In this document: one piece after another, positions 51,807 through 60,302 of the stretch
Layout of the letters: every line of letters starts with the position of its first letter
Numbering within the stretch: the first letter of the stretch is position 1
DNA from: Curtobacterium sp. VKM Ac-1393
Lineage (GTDB): Bacteria; Actinomycetota; Actinomycetes; Actinomycetales; Microbacteriaceae
DNA length: 64,000 nt
Direction: 5' to 3'
Assembly: GCF_015350995.1 (NCBI RefSeq)
Contig: NZ_JADKRW010000006.1
Location: 248,001 to 312,000 of the forward strand
Made by a program: the position numbers and the translations under genes
The notes under the pieces: model-generated
Database searches by the model: none
What the model saw: only the letters and a program-made list of their open reading frames with translations
Told to the model about the DNA's origin: nothing

Positions 51807-53324
51807 ACGCTTGAGCAGCACGACGGCGCCGGCGGCCGAGATCACCATGAGCACCGCGGCGACGCCCGCCGTGATCGTCACCCCGGAGTCGAACGCGGCC
51901 CGCGCGGACTCGAGGAGCGCCTGCCCGGCCGATCCGCCCAGGGACGACGCGGCCGACACCGCCCCACCGAGGGTCTCCTGCGCCGCGGTGTGCGCCGTCG
52001 AGCTCAGCCCGCCCGGCACCACGACGTGCGCCCGGTACGTGCTCGCCAGGATCGTGCCGAGCACCGCCGTGCCGAGGACCGCGCCGATCTCGTACGCCGT
52101 CTCGGACATCGCGGAGGCCGCACCGGCCTTGTCCGCCGGAGCGGTCGAGATGATGAGGTCGTTCGTGACGGTCTCGGACGCCCCGATGCCGATGCCGAGC
52201 AGCACGAACGCGAACGCCAGTGCGGCGATCGAGGCGTGGTGCCCGAGGACCGCGACGAGGGCGTACGCCGCCGCCGAGAACAGCAGCGCGACCGAGACGA
52301 CCCAGCGCGGTGCGACACGGGCGACGATCGGCACCACCGCGATCCCGGCGACGATCGTGAGCACGGAACCCGGGATCAGCACGACACCCGACGCGAACGG
52401 GTCGAGTCCCGCCACGAGCTGCAGGTGCTGTGCGATGAAGAACAGGAAGCCCGTGAGCGAGAACATCGCCATCAGGTTCATGAGCACGCTGCCGGTGAAG
52501 GCCGTGCTGCGGAACAGGCGCAGGTCGAGCATCGGCGTGCGGGAGCGCAACTGCCGACGGACGAACGCGATGCCGCAGACGACACCCACGGCGAGCATCG
52601 CGACGGCGAACCCGCGCTCATCCGGGTGCACGAACGACTTGATCGCCCAGGCGATCGGTGCCAGCGCTCCGAGCGACAGGAACATGCTCGGCACGTCGAC
52701 CGGCCCGGGCATCGGGTCGCGCGACTCCGGCACCCAGAACGCCACGCCGACGAGCATGAGCACCAGGATCGGCACCGCGACCAAGAAGACGCTGCCCCAG
52801 TGGAAGTGCGCGAGCAGGGTCCCACCGACGAGCGGTCCGAGCGCGTTGCCGGCTGCGAACATGGTCGACCAGACCGCCAGGGCCATCCGCCGTTCCCCCG
52901 CGTCGACGAAGACGTTGCGGATGATCGAGAGCGTCGCGGGCATGAGCATCGCGCCGAACACGCCCATCGCGATGCGGGCCGCGACGAGCATCCAGGCGTC
53001 GGTCGCGAAGGCCGCCGCGACGGACAACAGCGCGAAGCCGGTCGCACCGATCACCAGGATCCTGCGGCGCCCGATGCGGTCGCCGATGCTCCCCATCACG
53101 ACGAGCAGGCCGGCCAGGACGAGCGGGTACGCGTCGACGATCCAGAGCTGCGTGGTGGCGTCCGGGTTGAGCGCGCGGCTGATCGACGGCAGCGCGAAGC
53201 TCAGGATCGTGTTGTCCACCGAGATGAGCAGGACCGGCAGCATCAGCACGGCGAGCGCAAGGAACCGTCGGGCGCGGCTCCCGGTGACGCGGGTGGCGAT
53301 GGGGCTGGTGAGCAGTGCGGACAC
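51801..53324 (-). CDS. MFS drug-type exporter (DHA2 family, 14 helices)
   Basis: This 507-residue protein has fourteen predicted helices. Motif A GSIGDRIGRRRIL near residue 80 and the motif C-like region GNALGPLVGGTLLAHF near 158 are typical of proton-driven multidrug exporters of the EmrB/QacA branch. LPVLLISVDNTIL in helix 1 holds the conserved Asp. AGGAG lies 6 nt before the GTG at 53324. Two palindromes in its promoter suggest a TetR- or MarR-type repressor, but none is adjacent. Substrate unknown. Confidence 0.9.
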   Translation of the reverse strand: MSALLTSPIATRVTGSRARRFLALAVLMLPVLLISVDNTILSFALPSISRALNPDATTQLWIVDAYPLVLAGLLVVMGSIGDRIGRRRILVIGATGFALLSVAAAFATDAWMLVAARIAMGVFGAMLMPATLSIIRNVFVDAGERRMALAVWSTMFAAGNALGPLVGGTLLAHFHWGSVFLVAVPILVLMLVGVAFWVPESRDPMPGPVDVPSMFLSLGALAPIAWAIKSFVHPDERGFAVAMLAVGVVCGIAFVRRQLRSRTPMLDLRLFRSTAFTGSVLMNLMAMFSLTGFLFFIAQHLQLVAGLDPFASGVVLIPGSVLTIVAGIAVVPIVARVAPRWVVSVALLFSAAAYALVAVLGHHASIAALAFAFVLLGIGIGASETVTNDLIISTAPADKAGAASAMSETAYEIGAVLGTAVLGTILASTYRAHVVVPGGLSSTAHTAAQETLGGAVSAASSLGGSAGQALLESARAAFDSGVTITAGVAAVLMVISAAGAVVLLKRR

Positions 53325-53429
53325 GGCGGACTCCTGGGGACTTCGAGCCGGACCTGGTCGACGGCGGGCGGTGCGTGGGGCAGACGAGACGGGACGCGGG
53401 ATGGACACGCGCCCCGTCAGGACTCCGCC

Positions 53430-53468
53430 AGTGTACCGTCTGGACGGTTATGGTTGCAAATGCAACCA
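53430..53468 (-). promoter_or_regulatory. MFS promoter with two palindromic operators
   Basis: On the minus strand TTGCAA (53454-53459) and TACACT (53430-53435) are 18 bp apart. The -35 lies inside TGGTTGCA-AA-TGCAACCA (53451-53468), a perfect 8-bp-arm inverted repeat. A second, ACCGTC-TG-GACGGT (53435-53448), fills the spacer. A repressor bound to either would block RNA polymerase. Confidence 0.6.
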
Positions 53469-53473
53469 AGAGA

Positions 53474-53517
53474 CGGCCTGGAGGCGCGTGGCGGGCCCGC
53501 CACGGGCCTCCCGGCCG
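53474..53517. repeat. GGGAGGC/GCCTCCC palindromic element, copy 5 (diverged)
   Basis: CGGCCTGGAGGCGCGTGGCG and its near complement meet at GGGCCC (53493-53498), with two mismatched pairs. It lies between the MFS promoter and the lacI-type gene, in the same-strand gap 53325-53713. Confidence 0.75.
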
Positions 53518-53576
53518 CCCCCTGGTCCCGCCCAGGGCGGGAGGCCGGAGCTGCGGCACGACTCGCGTCCGGTGCC

Positions 53577-53664
53577 GGGGTTCCACAACACGCCGCGTGG
53601 ACTCCGCCGAGGTTCCGATGTCAGGCGCCACGAGCGCCGACATGCCGAGATTTCGGAACCTCGG
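53577..53664. repeat. GGTTCC repeat family, locus 2
   Basis: GGGGTTCCACAACACGCC at 53577-53594 is close to the twin repeats at 27658 and 27689. CCGAGGTTCCGA (53607-53618) pairs with TCGGAACCTCGG (53653-53664), enclosing a smaller hairpin at 53618-53643. The 390-nt gap 53325-53713 holds only this block, copy 5 of the other family and the MFS promoter; no gene is seen. Confidence 0.7.
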
Positions 53665-53713
53665 GGCGGGCGGGCGGGGGCGGGGCGCGGCGGGACGGGG
53701 CGGGCGAGCGTCG

Positions 53714-54745
53714 TCAGGCTGAGTCGCGGAGCAGCAGGCTGTGCCGCACGGTGCGCTGCACCGCGGCGCCGTGGCGCGGGAGCTCGCCGGCGAGCATGCC
53801 GAGGGCCAGGTCGAGGGCCTCGCGTGCGACGGCGTCGAGGTCGACCGCCAGGGTCGTCAGGGTCGGCGACACGAGCGCTCCGAGCGGGAGCCCGTCGACG
53901 CCCACCACCCGGACGTCGCCGGGGACGTCGACACCCGCACGCCGGCACGCCTGCAGCACCCCGAGTGCCATCACGTCGTTGAAGGCCAGGATCGCGTCGA
54001 GTCGGCGCTTCCGTGCCAGGATCCGCACCGTCTCCTCGGCACCGCACTCGGCCGTGCCGTGCGCTGCGTGCACGAGCTCTGGCAGGTAGCCGCGCCGACG
54101 CAGGGCGTCCAGCATGAGCACACCGCGCGCGCTCGGGTGCCCTGCCGACGAGTTGTCGAGCACGAGCGGATGCCGCACCCCGGTCGCCACCAGGTGGTCG
54201 GCGAGGGTCTCGATCGCATCGGAGGGATCGATCCACACCGCCGCCGTCGGTGGGTCCGAGGACGGGTCGAGCTCGACCATCGGCACGTTGCCGAGGACCT
54301 CGCTCCAGCGGTGCCGGCGGGAGCCGAGGTAGCCGATGACCACGTCGGTCTGCGCACCGAGGGCCTGCACCATCCGGTCCGCGTCGCTCGCCAGGTCGAC
54401 GTCGGCGAGCATGACGTTCCAGCCCTGCTCGGCGGCGAGCCGGAAGACCGCGGAGGCGAGCTGCGGCGTGTACGGGTTCCGCAGGTCGTTGACGACGAGG
54501 CCGAGCTGGTGGTCGCCGCCGGTGACCAGGCCGCGGCCGAACCGCGACGGTCGGTAGTCGAGTGACGCCGCGACGGCGAGCACCCGCTCCTTCGTGGTGG
54601 CGCTGATGCCGGACATGCCGTTCATCGCGCGCGTGACCGTCTGCCGGGAGACCCCGGCGGCCGCAGCGACGTCGATGATCGTCGCGCGGCCGCCGGGGGG
54701 CGTGCCGTCCGGTGGCGACCGGGTCAGTCGCGGAGGTCCAGCCAT
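53714..54745 (-). CDS. LacI family transcriptional regulator
   Basis: This 343-residue repressor has an N-terminal LacI helix-turn-helix (TIIDVAAAAGVSRQTVTRAM near 23-42) with the hinge-helix region after it, and a periplasmic-binding-like sugar domain (GLVVNDLRNPY near 82). It is the last gene of the fusion-lacI operon: its ATG overlaps the upstream stop by 22 bp. GTGAACGTTCAC-like sites in the divergent promoter region (56779-56790 and 56882-56893) are its probable operators. Confidence 0.9.
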   Translation of the reverse strand: MAGPPRLTRSPPDGTPPGGRATIIDVAAAAGVSRQTVTRAMNGMSGISATTKERVLAVAASLDYRPSRFGRGLVTGGDHQLGLVVNDLRNPYTPQLASAVFRLAAEQGWNVMLADVDLASDADRMVQALGAQTDVVIGYLGSRRHRWSEVLGNVPMVELDPSSDPPTAAVWIDPSDAIETLADHLVATGVRHPLVLDNSSAGHPSARGVLMLDALRRRGYLPELVHAAHGTAECGAEETVRILARKRRLDAILAFNDVMALGVLQACRRAGVDVPGDVRVVGVDGLPLGALVSPTLTTLAVDLDAVAREALDLALGMLAGELPRHGAAVQRTVRHSLLLRDSA

Positions 54746-56760
54746 GCCACCTGTTCCGGGGTGAGGTCGACGGAGAGGCCCGTCATGGACGATCGGGCTT
54801 CCGTGATCGTACGCGGTCCGAAGAGCGGGAACGTCGGGAACGGCTGGTGCAGCACGTACGCCAGAGCGATCGCCGTGGCGGGGACGCCGAAGCGGTCGCC
54901 GAGTTCACGTGCGCGGCGGAGTCGCTCGAAGTTCTCGTCGCTGTAGTAGCAGCGAACCAGTTCGGCGTCGCTGGTGTCCTCCGGCGTCGCGCGACCGGTG
55001 AAGAAGCCGCGGGCCTGCGACGACCACGGCAGCAGCGGGACCTGACGCTCCTCGAGCCACGCCTTCGACGCGGCGTCGGTCGCGTGCTCGCAGCCGTCCC
55101 ACGGCACGTCGTACGCTTCGGCCAGACCGAAGTGGTTGCTGAGGACCTCGAACTCGTGCTTGCCGTTCACCCGCGCGTACGCGTTCGCCTCGTCGAAACG
55201 GGCCGGGGTCCAGTTCGACCCGCCGTACACGCGGATGCGGCCGGCACGGCGGTGCTCGTCGAGGACGTCGACGAACTCCCCCACCGGGATGTCCGGGTTG
55301 TCGCGGTGCATCATGTAGATGTCCGTGTAGTCGGTGCCCTGGCGTTCGAGGCTCTCGAGCAGCTGCTTCGTCAGGGACTCGGGGTCGCAGAACGGCGTGT
55401 GCGCACCCTTCGTGATGACGACCACGTCCTCGCGGATGCCACGGTTCTGGATCCACTTGCCGAGTCGACCCTCGAGCACGCCACCGCCGTAGATGTACCC
55501 GGTGTCGAAGACGTTGCCGCCCCGCTCGACGAACAGGTCGAAGATCGCGCTGGCGTGGGCCAGGTCGGGCTGGTTGTCGACGCCCATCACCAGGCGGGAC
55601 AGCTGCTTGCCGACCCCGGGGATCTCGCCGTACCGCATGGGGTTGTCGTCCTGGACCCGGAGCGGACGACCGCTGACCGTGGGGATGTCGGCGGTCTCGG
55701 ACTCGAACGGGTAGCGCAGGCCGATCGTGGCCCGCCACTTGTCGAGCGTGCGGGCGGTCGCCAGCGACTCGTCGATGGTCATCTGCGATGCCTCCACCGC
55801 GCCGGCGCGCAGGGCGTCGGTGGTGGCGTCGGCCTCGCGGGCGTAGGGGTGCTCGCCGGCGAAGGACAGCGTCCGCGGGTCCGCGTCGACGGTGTGCACC
55901 TCGATCGTCGGGTCGGCACCGAGGGTCCACGGGTCGGCGAGCAGGACGCGACCACGGGTGCCGTACACCGCGACCGCGTTGTCGTCCTGCACGAAGACGC
56001 CGGTGCGGACGGACGCCGTGATGCCGCCCTTGTAGGTCAGCTGGGCGACGGTCCACTCGTCGACGCCGGTCGGCCCGAGGGTGCCGGTCGCGGTGAGCTC
56101 CGTCGGCTCGGCGACCGCGACACCGGTCGCGGCCTGCACGATCGCGGCGGCCATCGTGACCGGGTACCCGCCGACGTCGAGGATCCCGCCACCGGCGGTG
56201 TCGACGTCGAACAGCCGGCCCGTCCGCTCGCCGGTCCGGAACGCGAACGACGCGTCGATGTGCGTGACGTCGCCGATCACGCCGTCGCGCACGAGGTCGA
56301 GCAGGGCCGCGGTCTGCGGGTGGAAGCGGTACATGTACGCCTCGACCAGGGGCAGACCCGCCTGGCGTGCGGCATCGGCGAGCGTCATCGCGGTGCCGTG
56401 GTTCGGCGCGAGGGGCTTCTCGCAGAGCACGGCCTTGCCGGCCTCGAGCGCGGCGAGGACGAGCCGCGCGTGCCCGGTGTGCACCGTGGAGACGTAGACG
56501 GCGTCGACGCGCGGGTCGGCGAGGACCTCGTCGTAGGTCGCGGCCGAGACGTCGGCGAACCCGAGCTCGGCGGCCTCGTCGGCGAAGGTCTTCGCCCGCT
56601 CGGCGGACGAGCTGCCGGCGGCCACCAGGGCGCCGCCGCTCGCGGGCAGCTGGGAGAGGAAGCGGCGGGCGATGCCACCCGGGCCGAGGACGGCCCATCC
56701 GGGGCGGTCGGCGACCGTCGTGGTCGGGGTGCTGGCGGTGTTCGCGGTCTGCGCTGACAT
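54724..56760 (-). CDS. Fused Gfo/Idh/MocA oxidoreductase and aldo/keto reductase
   Basis: This 678-residue protein joins two NAD(P)-dependent sugar oxidoreductases. Residues about 20-350 are a Gfo/Idh/MocA enzyme: WAVLGPGGIARRF near 21 and the EKPLAPNHG lysine motif near 110. Residues about 375-678 are an aldo/keto reductase with the tetrad Asp and Tyr in FDTGYIYGGG, Lys in VITKGAH, and His in MMHRDNP. Both halves look active, so it may oxidise and reduce successive sugar intermediates. AGGA lies 6 nt before the ATG at 56760. Confidence 0.9.
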   Translation of the reverse strand: MSAQTANTASTPTTTVADRPGWAVLGPGGIARRFLSQLPASGGALVAAGSSSAERAKTFADEAAELGFADVSAATYDEVLADPRVDAVYVSTVHTGHARLVLAALEAGKAVLCEKPLAPNHGTAMTLADAARQAGLPLVEAYMYRFHPQTAALLDLVRDGVIGDVTHIDASFAFRTGERTGRLFDVDTAGGGILDVGGYPVTMAAAIVQAATGVAVAEPTELTATGTLGPTGVDEWTVAQLTYKGGITASVRTGVFVQDDNAVAVYGTRGRVLLADPWTLGADPTIEVHTVDADPRTLSFAGEHPYAREADATTDALRAGAVEASQMTIDESLATARTLDKWRATIGLRYPFESETADIPTVSGRPLRVQDDNPMRYGEIPGVGKQLSRLVMGVDNQPDLAHASAIFDLFVERGGNVFDTGYIYGGGVLEGRLGKWIQNRGIREDVVVITKGAHTPFCDPESLTKQLLESLERQGTDYTDIYMMHRDNPDIPVGEFVDVLDEHRRAGRIRVYGGSNWTPARFDEANAYARVNGKHEFEVLSNHFGLAEAYDVPWDGCEHATDAASKAWLEERQVPLLPWSSQARGFFTGRATPEDTSDAELVRCYYSDENFERLRRARELGDRFGVPATAIALAYVLHQPFPTFPLFGPRTITEARSSMTGLSVDLTPEQVAWLDLRD

Positions 56761-56778
56761 GCGGATCCTTGTCGTCTC

Positions 56779-56829
56779 GTGAACCTTCACGGTCACGACG
56801 ACGGTAGTCGCCTCGGCCCGGCGGATCAA
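56779..56829 (-). promoter_or_regulatory. Fusion-lacI promoter and LacI operator
   Basis: On the minus strand TTGATC (56824-56829) and TACCGT (56801-56806) are 17 bp apart. GTGAACCTTCAC at 56779-56790 (one mismatch from the palindrome GTGAACGTTCAC) lies about 10 nt downstream of the -10, in a position to block transcription. Confidence 0.65.
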
Positions 56830-56840
56830 CGCCCGAGTGC

Positions 56841-56893
56841 TTGACACGGCGTGTCTCGCAGAGGATGCTCTGGACCACTTCGTGAGCGTTCAC
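56841..56893 (+). promoter_or_regulatory. Sugar ABC operon promoter and LacI operator
   Basis: TTGACA at 56841-56846 and GATGCT at 56864-56869 are 17 bp apart. GTGAGCGTTCAC at 56882-56893, the same near-palindrome as on the other strand, lies 12 nt after the -10. The mirror-image arrangement implies one LacI protein represses both directions. Confidence 0.7.
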
Positions 56894-56912
56894 GGTCGAA
56901 CGCTCCCGGTAC

Positions 56913-56966
56913 CCGATCGCAACGACATTCCCGATCTCAGCGACATCCCCGATCTCAACGACGAGA
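56913..56966. repeat. 18-bp tandem repeat in the 5' leader of the sugar operon
   Basis: Three imperfect copies of CCGATCTCAGCGACATCC run from 56913 to 56966, between the operator and the start of the binding-protein gene. An ORF from GTG 56882 reads through them in frame, but the signal peptide begins at 56978. Confidence 0.75.
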
Positions 56967-56977
56967 GCAGGTACTCC

Positions 56978-58288
56978 GTGACGGCAACACCATCGATCAG
57001 TCTCAGCAGGCGAGGGTTCCTCGCCGGCGCAGGTGCCCTCGGCGCCCTCGCCACCACCACCCTGTTGGCCGGGTGCTCGACCGGCACCGCGATCTCCACG
57101 GACCCGGACGAACTCGTCCTCTGGTACTGGAACCGGTCGCTCGACCCGAAGTTCCTGCGGCAGGCGGCCGCGGGCATCGCCGGGCAGGGTTCCAAGCGGC
57201 TCCGCCCCGACCTGATCGGCGGCGCCGCGTACGACACCAAGTTCCGCACGGCACTCGCCGGGAACGCGTTCATCCCCGACGTGCTGATGGTGAACTCGAA
57301 CTGCTGGCTGTACTTCCCCGACGAAGACCTGTTCACCGACTTCGACGACCACGGCGGCGCCGCGAAGCGGGACGAGTACTACGACTGGAAGAGCGCGCTC
57401 GGCCGGACGCCGAGCGGCCGGCAGTGCTTCTGGCCCGTCGACACCGGACCGACCGGCTTCTTCTACCGGCAGGACGTCCTGGCGAAGGCCGGGCTGCCGA
57501 CCGACCCGGACGAGGTCTCCGACGCGATCGCGACGTGGGACGGGTTCCGCTCCTTCGGCGCGAAGATCCGGAAGGGTGCGGACGCCGCGACGGTCATCAC
57601 CGCCAACCAGCTCTTCAACCAGTACATCTACGCCAGCCCCACGCGCTACTTCGACCGCGACGACCAGCCGGTCTTCGAGCAGGACGACAGCTCGGTGCGG
57701 CAGGCGTGGGAGAACGCCGTCGCCTGCGTCCGCTCCGGCCTGACCGGCAACCTGCAGTCCGGCACCGACCAGAACGCCGGGTGGGTGTCCGGCCGGGTCG
57801 CGGGACAGATCGAGGGCGCGTGGTGGACGCAGGTCATCCACGACACCGCTCCCGACGCCGCCGGCACGTGGCGGGTCGCCCGGCAACCGGATCGGCCCGG
57901 CAACAGCGGCGGATCGTTCCTCGCCGTCCCGAAGACCTCGAAGGACCCGGCCGCGGCCGCCGCGTTCGCGCAGTGGATCACCTCGCCCGAGGTGCAGTCG
58001 CACACGTACAACGACATCCAGCTGTTCCCCTCCACCCCGGCGTCGTTCGACAACGGGATCATGCGGAAGCCCGGTGACTACTTCGGCGACCAGGACCCGC
58101 TGGCGTTCTTCAACGCCTCGGCGATGGACGTCCCCGTGACCTACATCTCGAACTCCGAGCGGTTCATCGGCGCGTTCGCGACCGAGATCACGAACGTCGA
58201 GGCAGCGGGGAAGGACCCCGACCGCGCCTGGCAGGACGCCGTCGACCAGACCAACCGGGTCCTCGAGAAGCGCGGGGTCCGGGCATGA
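56978..58288 (+). CDS. ABC sugar transporter substrate-binding lipoprotein
   Basis: This 436-residue extracellular solute-binding protein (family 1) has a signal peptide with LSRRGFL and lipobox LAGC (Cys 33). The twin arginine makes Tat export possible. GTAPTG-like binding features such as DTGPTGFFYRQDVL near 160 and the QWITSPEVQ segment near 329 are typical of sugar-binding proteins. The GTG at 56978 follows AGCAGG and gives a proper signal peptide. It feeds the two permeases that follow. Confidence 0.9.
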   Translation: MTATPSISLSRRGFLAGAGALGALATTTLLAGCSTGTAISTDPDELVLWYWNRSLDPKFLRQAAAGIAGQGSKRLRPDLIGGAAYDTKFRTALAGNAFIPDVLMVNSNCWLYFPDEDLFTDFDDHGGAAKRDEYYDWKSALGRTPSGRQCFWPVDTGPTGFFYRQDVLAKAGLPTDPDEVSDAIATWDGFRSFGAKIRKGADAATVITANQLFNQYIYASPTRYFDRDDQPVFEQDDSSVRQAWENAVACVRSGLTGNLQSGTDQNAGWVSGRVAGQIEGAWWTQVIHDTAPDAAGTWRVARQPDRPGNSGGSFLAVPKTSKDPAAAAAFAQWITSPEVQSHTYNDIQLFPSTPASFDNGIMRKPGDYFGDQDPLAFFNASAMDVPVTYISNSERFIGAFATEITNVEAAGKDPDRAWQDAVDQTNRVLEKRGVRA

Positions 58289-59319
58289 GCACCAAGCAGG
58301 CACCACCGACGACGAGCATCCCCGAGGTCGTGGGGACCCCGACCTCGTCCATCACCACGGCCGCGACCGGCGGTCGGTTCGGGTTCCGCCGGTTCTGGCC
58401 GCAGTACGTCGCGATCGCGCCGTTCTACGTGCTCTTCCTGGTGTTCGGGCTGTTCCCCATCGTGTTCTCGATCGTGCTGTCGTTCACCGACTGGGACGGC
58501 GTCGGGTCCCCGGCGTTCGTCGGGCTCGCCCAGTACCAGTACCTGCTCGGCGACCCACGCTTCTGGAACGCCGTCGGCAACACGTTCCTCATCTGGGTCA
58601 TGTCGACGATCCCGATGCTCTTCCTCGCGCTCGTGCTCGCGTTCCTGCTGCACGGCAACATCCGCGCGAAGGGCTTCTACCGCGTCGCGTTCTTCGTGCC
58701 GAACGTCACGAGCATGGTCGCGATGGCCATCGTGTTCGGCTCGGTGTTCTCCGACGGCTTCGGCCTGGTGAACGCGGCCCTGCGCGCACTCGGAGCGGAC
58801 CCGGTCGGGTGGTTGTCCTCGTACTGGGGCATCAAGATCACGATCTCCGTCATGGTGATCTGGCGATGGACCGGGTACAACGCGATCATCTACCTGGCCG
58901 GCCTGCAGTCGATCTCGACCGAGCTCTACGACGCCGCCAAGGTCGACGGCGCGAACGCCTGGCAGATCTTCTCGCGGATCACGGTGCCGCTGCTGCGACC
59001 GGTGATCCTGTTCACCCTCATCACGTCGACGATCGGCGGGCTCGGGCTCTTCACCGAACCGCAGATCCTGTTCAACGGGCAAGCGGTGGGCGGCCCCGAC
59101 GAGGCCGGCATGACGATCGTGCTGTACCAGTACGAGCAGGCGTTCAACCAGTTCGACTTCGGGTACGGCTCGGCGATCGCCTGGGTGCTCTTCCTGTTCT
59201 CCGTGGTCTTCGCGATCATCAACTGGCGTCTGCTCAGTGAACGCGACGGCCTGAAGACCCCACGACGACTCCGCGTGGCCCGCACGGTCCGCACCAGCAC
59301 GAAGGGGGTCGACGCATGA
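58285..59319 (+). CDS. ABC sugar permease (MalF-type)
   Basis: This 344-residue protein has six helices after a hydrophilic N-terminus and the EAA loop ELYDAAKVDGANAWQIFSRI near 213, which contacts the ATPase. It overlaps the binding-protein stop (ATGA at 58285-58288) and the next permease start, so the three are translationally coupled. Confidence 0.92.
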   Translation: MSTKQAPPTTSIPEVVGTPTSSITTAATGGRFGFRRFWPQYVAIAPFYVLFLVFGLFPIVFSIVLSFTDWDGVGSPAFVGLAQYQYLLGDPRFWNAVGNTFLIWVMSTIPMLFLALVLAFLLHGNIRAKGFYRVAFFVPNVTSMVAMAIVFGSVFSDGFGLVNAALRALGADPVGWLSSYWGIKITISVMVIWRWTGYNAIIYLAGLQSISTELYDAAKVDGANAWQIFSRITVPLLRPVILFTLITSTIGGLGLFTEPQILFNGQAVGGPDEAGMTIVLYQYEQAFNQFDFGYGSAIAWVLFLFSVVFAIINWRLLSERDGLKTPRRLRVARTVRTSTKGVDA

Positions 59320-60230
59320 CCGCGACACCGACCACGACGACGACCAACACCGCCGCGGCACTCGGGCGACCGGGAGCCGCGGGGAACGACCGCGGCCGCG
59401 GGTTCCGCCGTGGCTGGCTCGGCACCGCCGTCACCCACCTCTGCCTGATCGTGGGGGTGCTGCTGTCGATCTTCCCGTTCTGGTGGCTGCTCGTGATGTC
59501 GACGTCCACGAACGCGGAGATCTTCGGCTACCCGCCGTCGCTCTGGTTCGGGGACAACGCCCTGGCGAACGTGGCATCGGTGTTCAGCAACGTCGACATG
59601 CTGCGGGCGCTGCTCAACACGGTGCTCGTGGCGGGCAGCACGGCCGTCCTGGTCATGCTGTTCGACTCGCTGGCCGCGTTCGCCTTCGCGAAGTACGAGT
59701 TCCCGTTCAAGCGGAGCCTGTTCACCGTGATGCTCGCCACGTTCCTGGTGCCCGGCAGCCTGTCGCTGGTGCCGAGCTTCGTGCTCATGGCGCACCTCGG
59801 GTGGATCGGCGGGCTGCAGGCACTCATCATCCCGGGCGCCGCGAACGCCTTCGGCATCTTCCTGCTCCGGCAGTTCGCCACCACGTCGATCCCGAACGAG
59901 GTCATCGACTCGGCACGGGTGGACGGCGCCGGCTTCTTCCGCACCTGGTGGTCGGTGGCCGTGCCGATGCTCCGCGGTGGCCTGGCGTTCCTCGGCATCT
60001 TCACCTTCATCACCGCGTGGAACGACTACGTCTGGCCGCTCATCGTCCTCATCGACCCGAAGGGGCAGACGCTGCAGGTGGCGCTCGCCGGGTTGAGCTC
60101 GGTGAACGCGACCGACCTCGGTGCGGTGATGGCCGGCGCCGTGATCAGTGTCTTCCCGCTCATCGGCGTGTTCATCATCGGTTCGCGGCACTTCATCGCG
60201 AACATCGCGGCGGGAGCGCTGAAGGGCTGA
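59316..60230 (+). CDS. ABC sugar permease (MalG-type)
   Basis: This 304-residue six-helix permease has the EAA loop EVIDSARVDGAGFFRTWWSV near 196. It is the last gene of the importer operon. No ATPase gene follows, so the complex must use an ATPase encoded elsewhere, as with MsiK-type shared ATPases in actinobacteria. Confidence 0.92.
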   Translation: MTATPTTTTTNTAAALGRPGAAGNDRGRGFRRGWLGTAVTHLCLIVGVLLSIFPFWWLLVMSTSTNAEIFGYPPSLWFGDNALANVASVFSNVDMLRALLNTVLVAGSTAVLVMLFDSLAAFAFAKYEFPFKRSLFTVMLATFLVPGSLSLVPSFVLMAHLGWIGGLQALIIPGAANAFGIFLLRQFATTSIPNEVIDSARVDGAGFFRTWWSVAVPMLRGGLAFLGIFTFITAWNDYVWPLIVLIDPKGQTLQVALAGLSSVNATDLGAVMAGAVISVFPLIGVFIIGSRHFIANIAAGALKG

Positions 60231-60247
60231 CCGCCCCGGCGGGTGGG

Positions 60248-60281
60248 AGCAGGCGTCGCGGCGTGGCCCGCGGCGCCTGCT
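60248..60281 (+). terminator. Terminator of the sugar ABC operon
   Basis: A 14-bp stem (AGCAGGCGTCGCGG with one G-T pair) and 6-nt loop begin 18 nt after the permease stop and are followed by TCTGCTCC. Confidence 0.65.
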
Positions 60282-60302
60282 TCTGCTCCTAGACTCGTGC
60301 GC

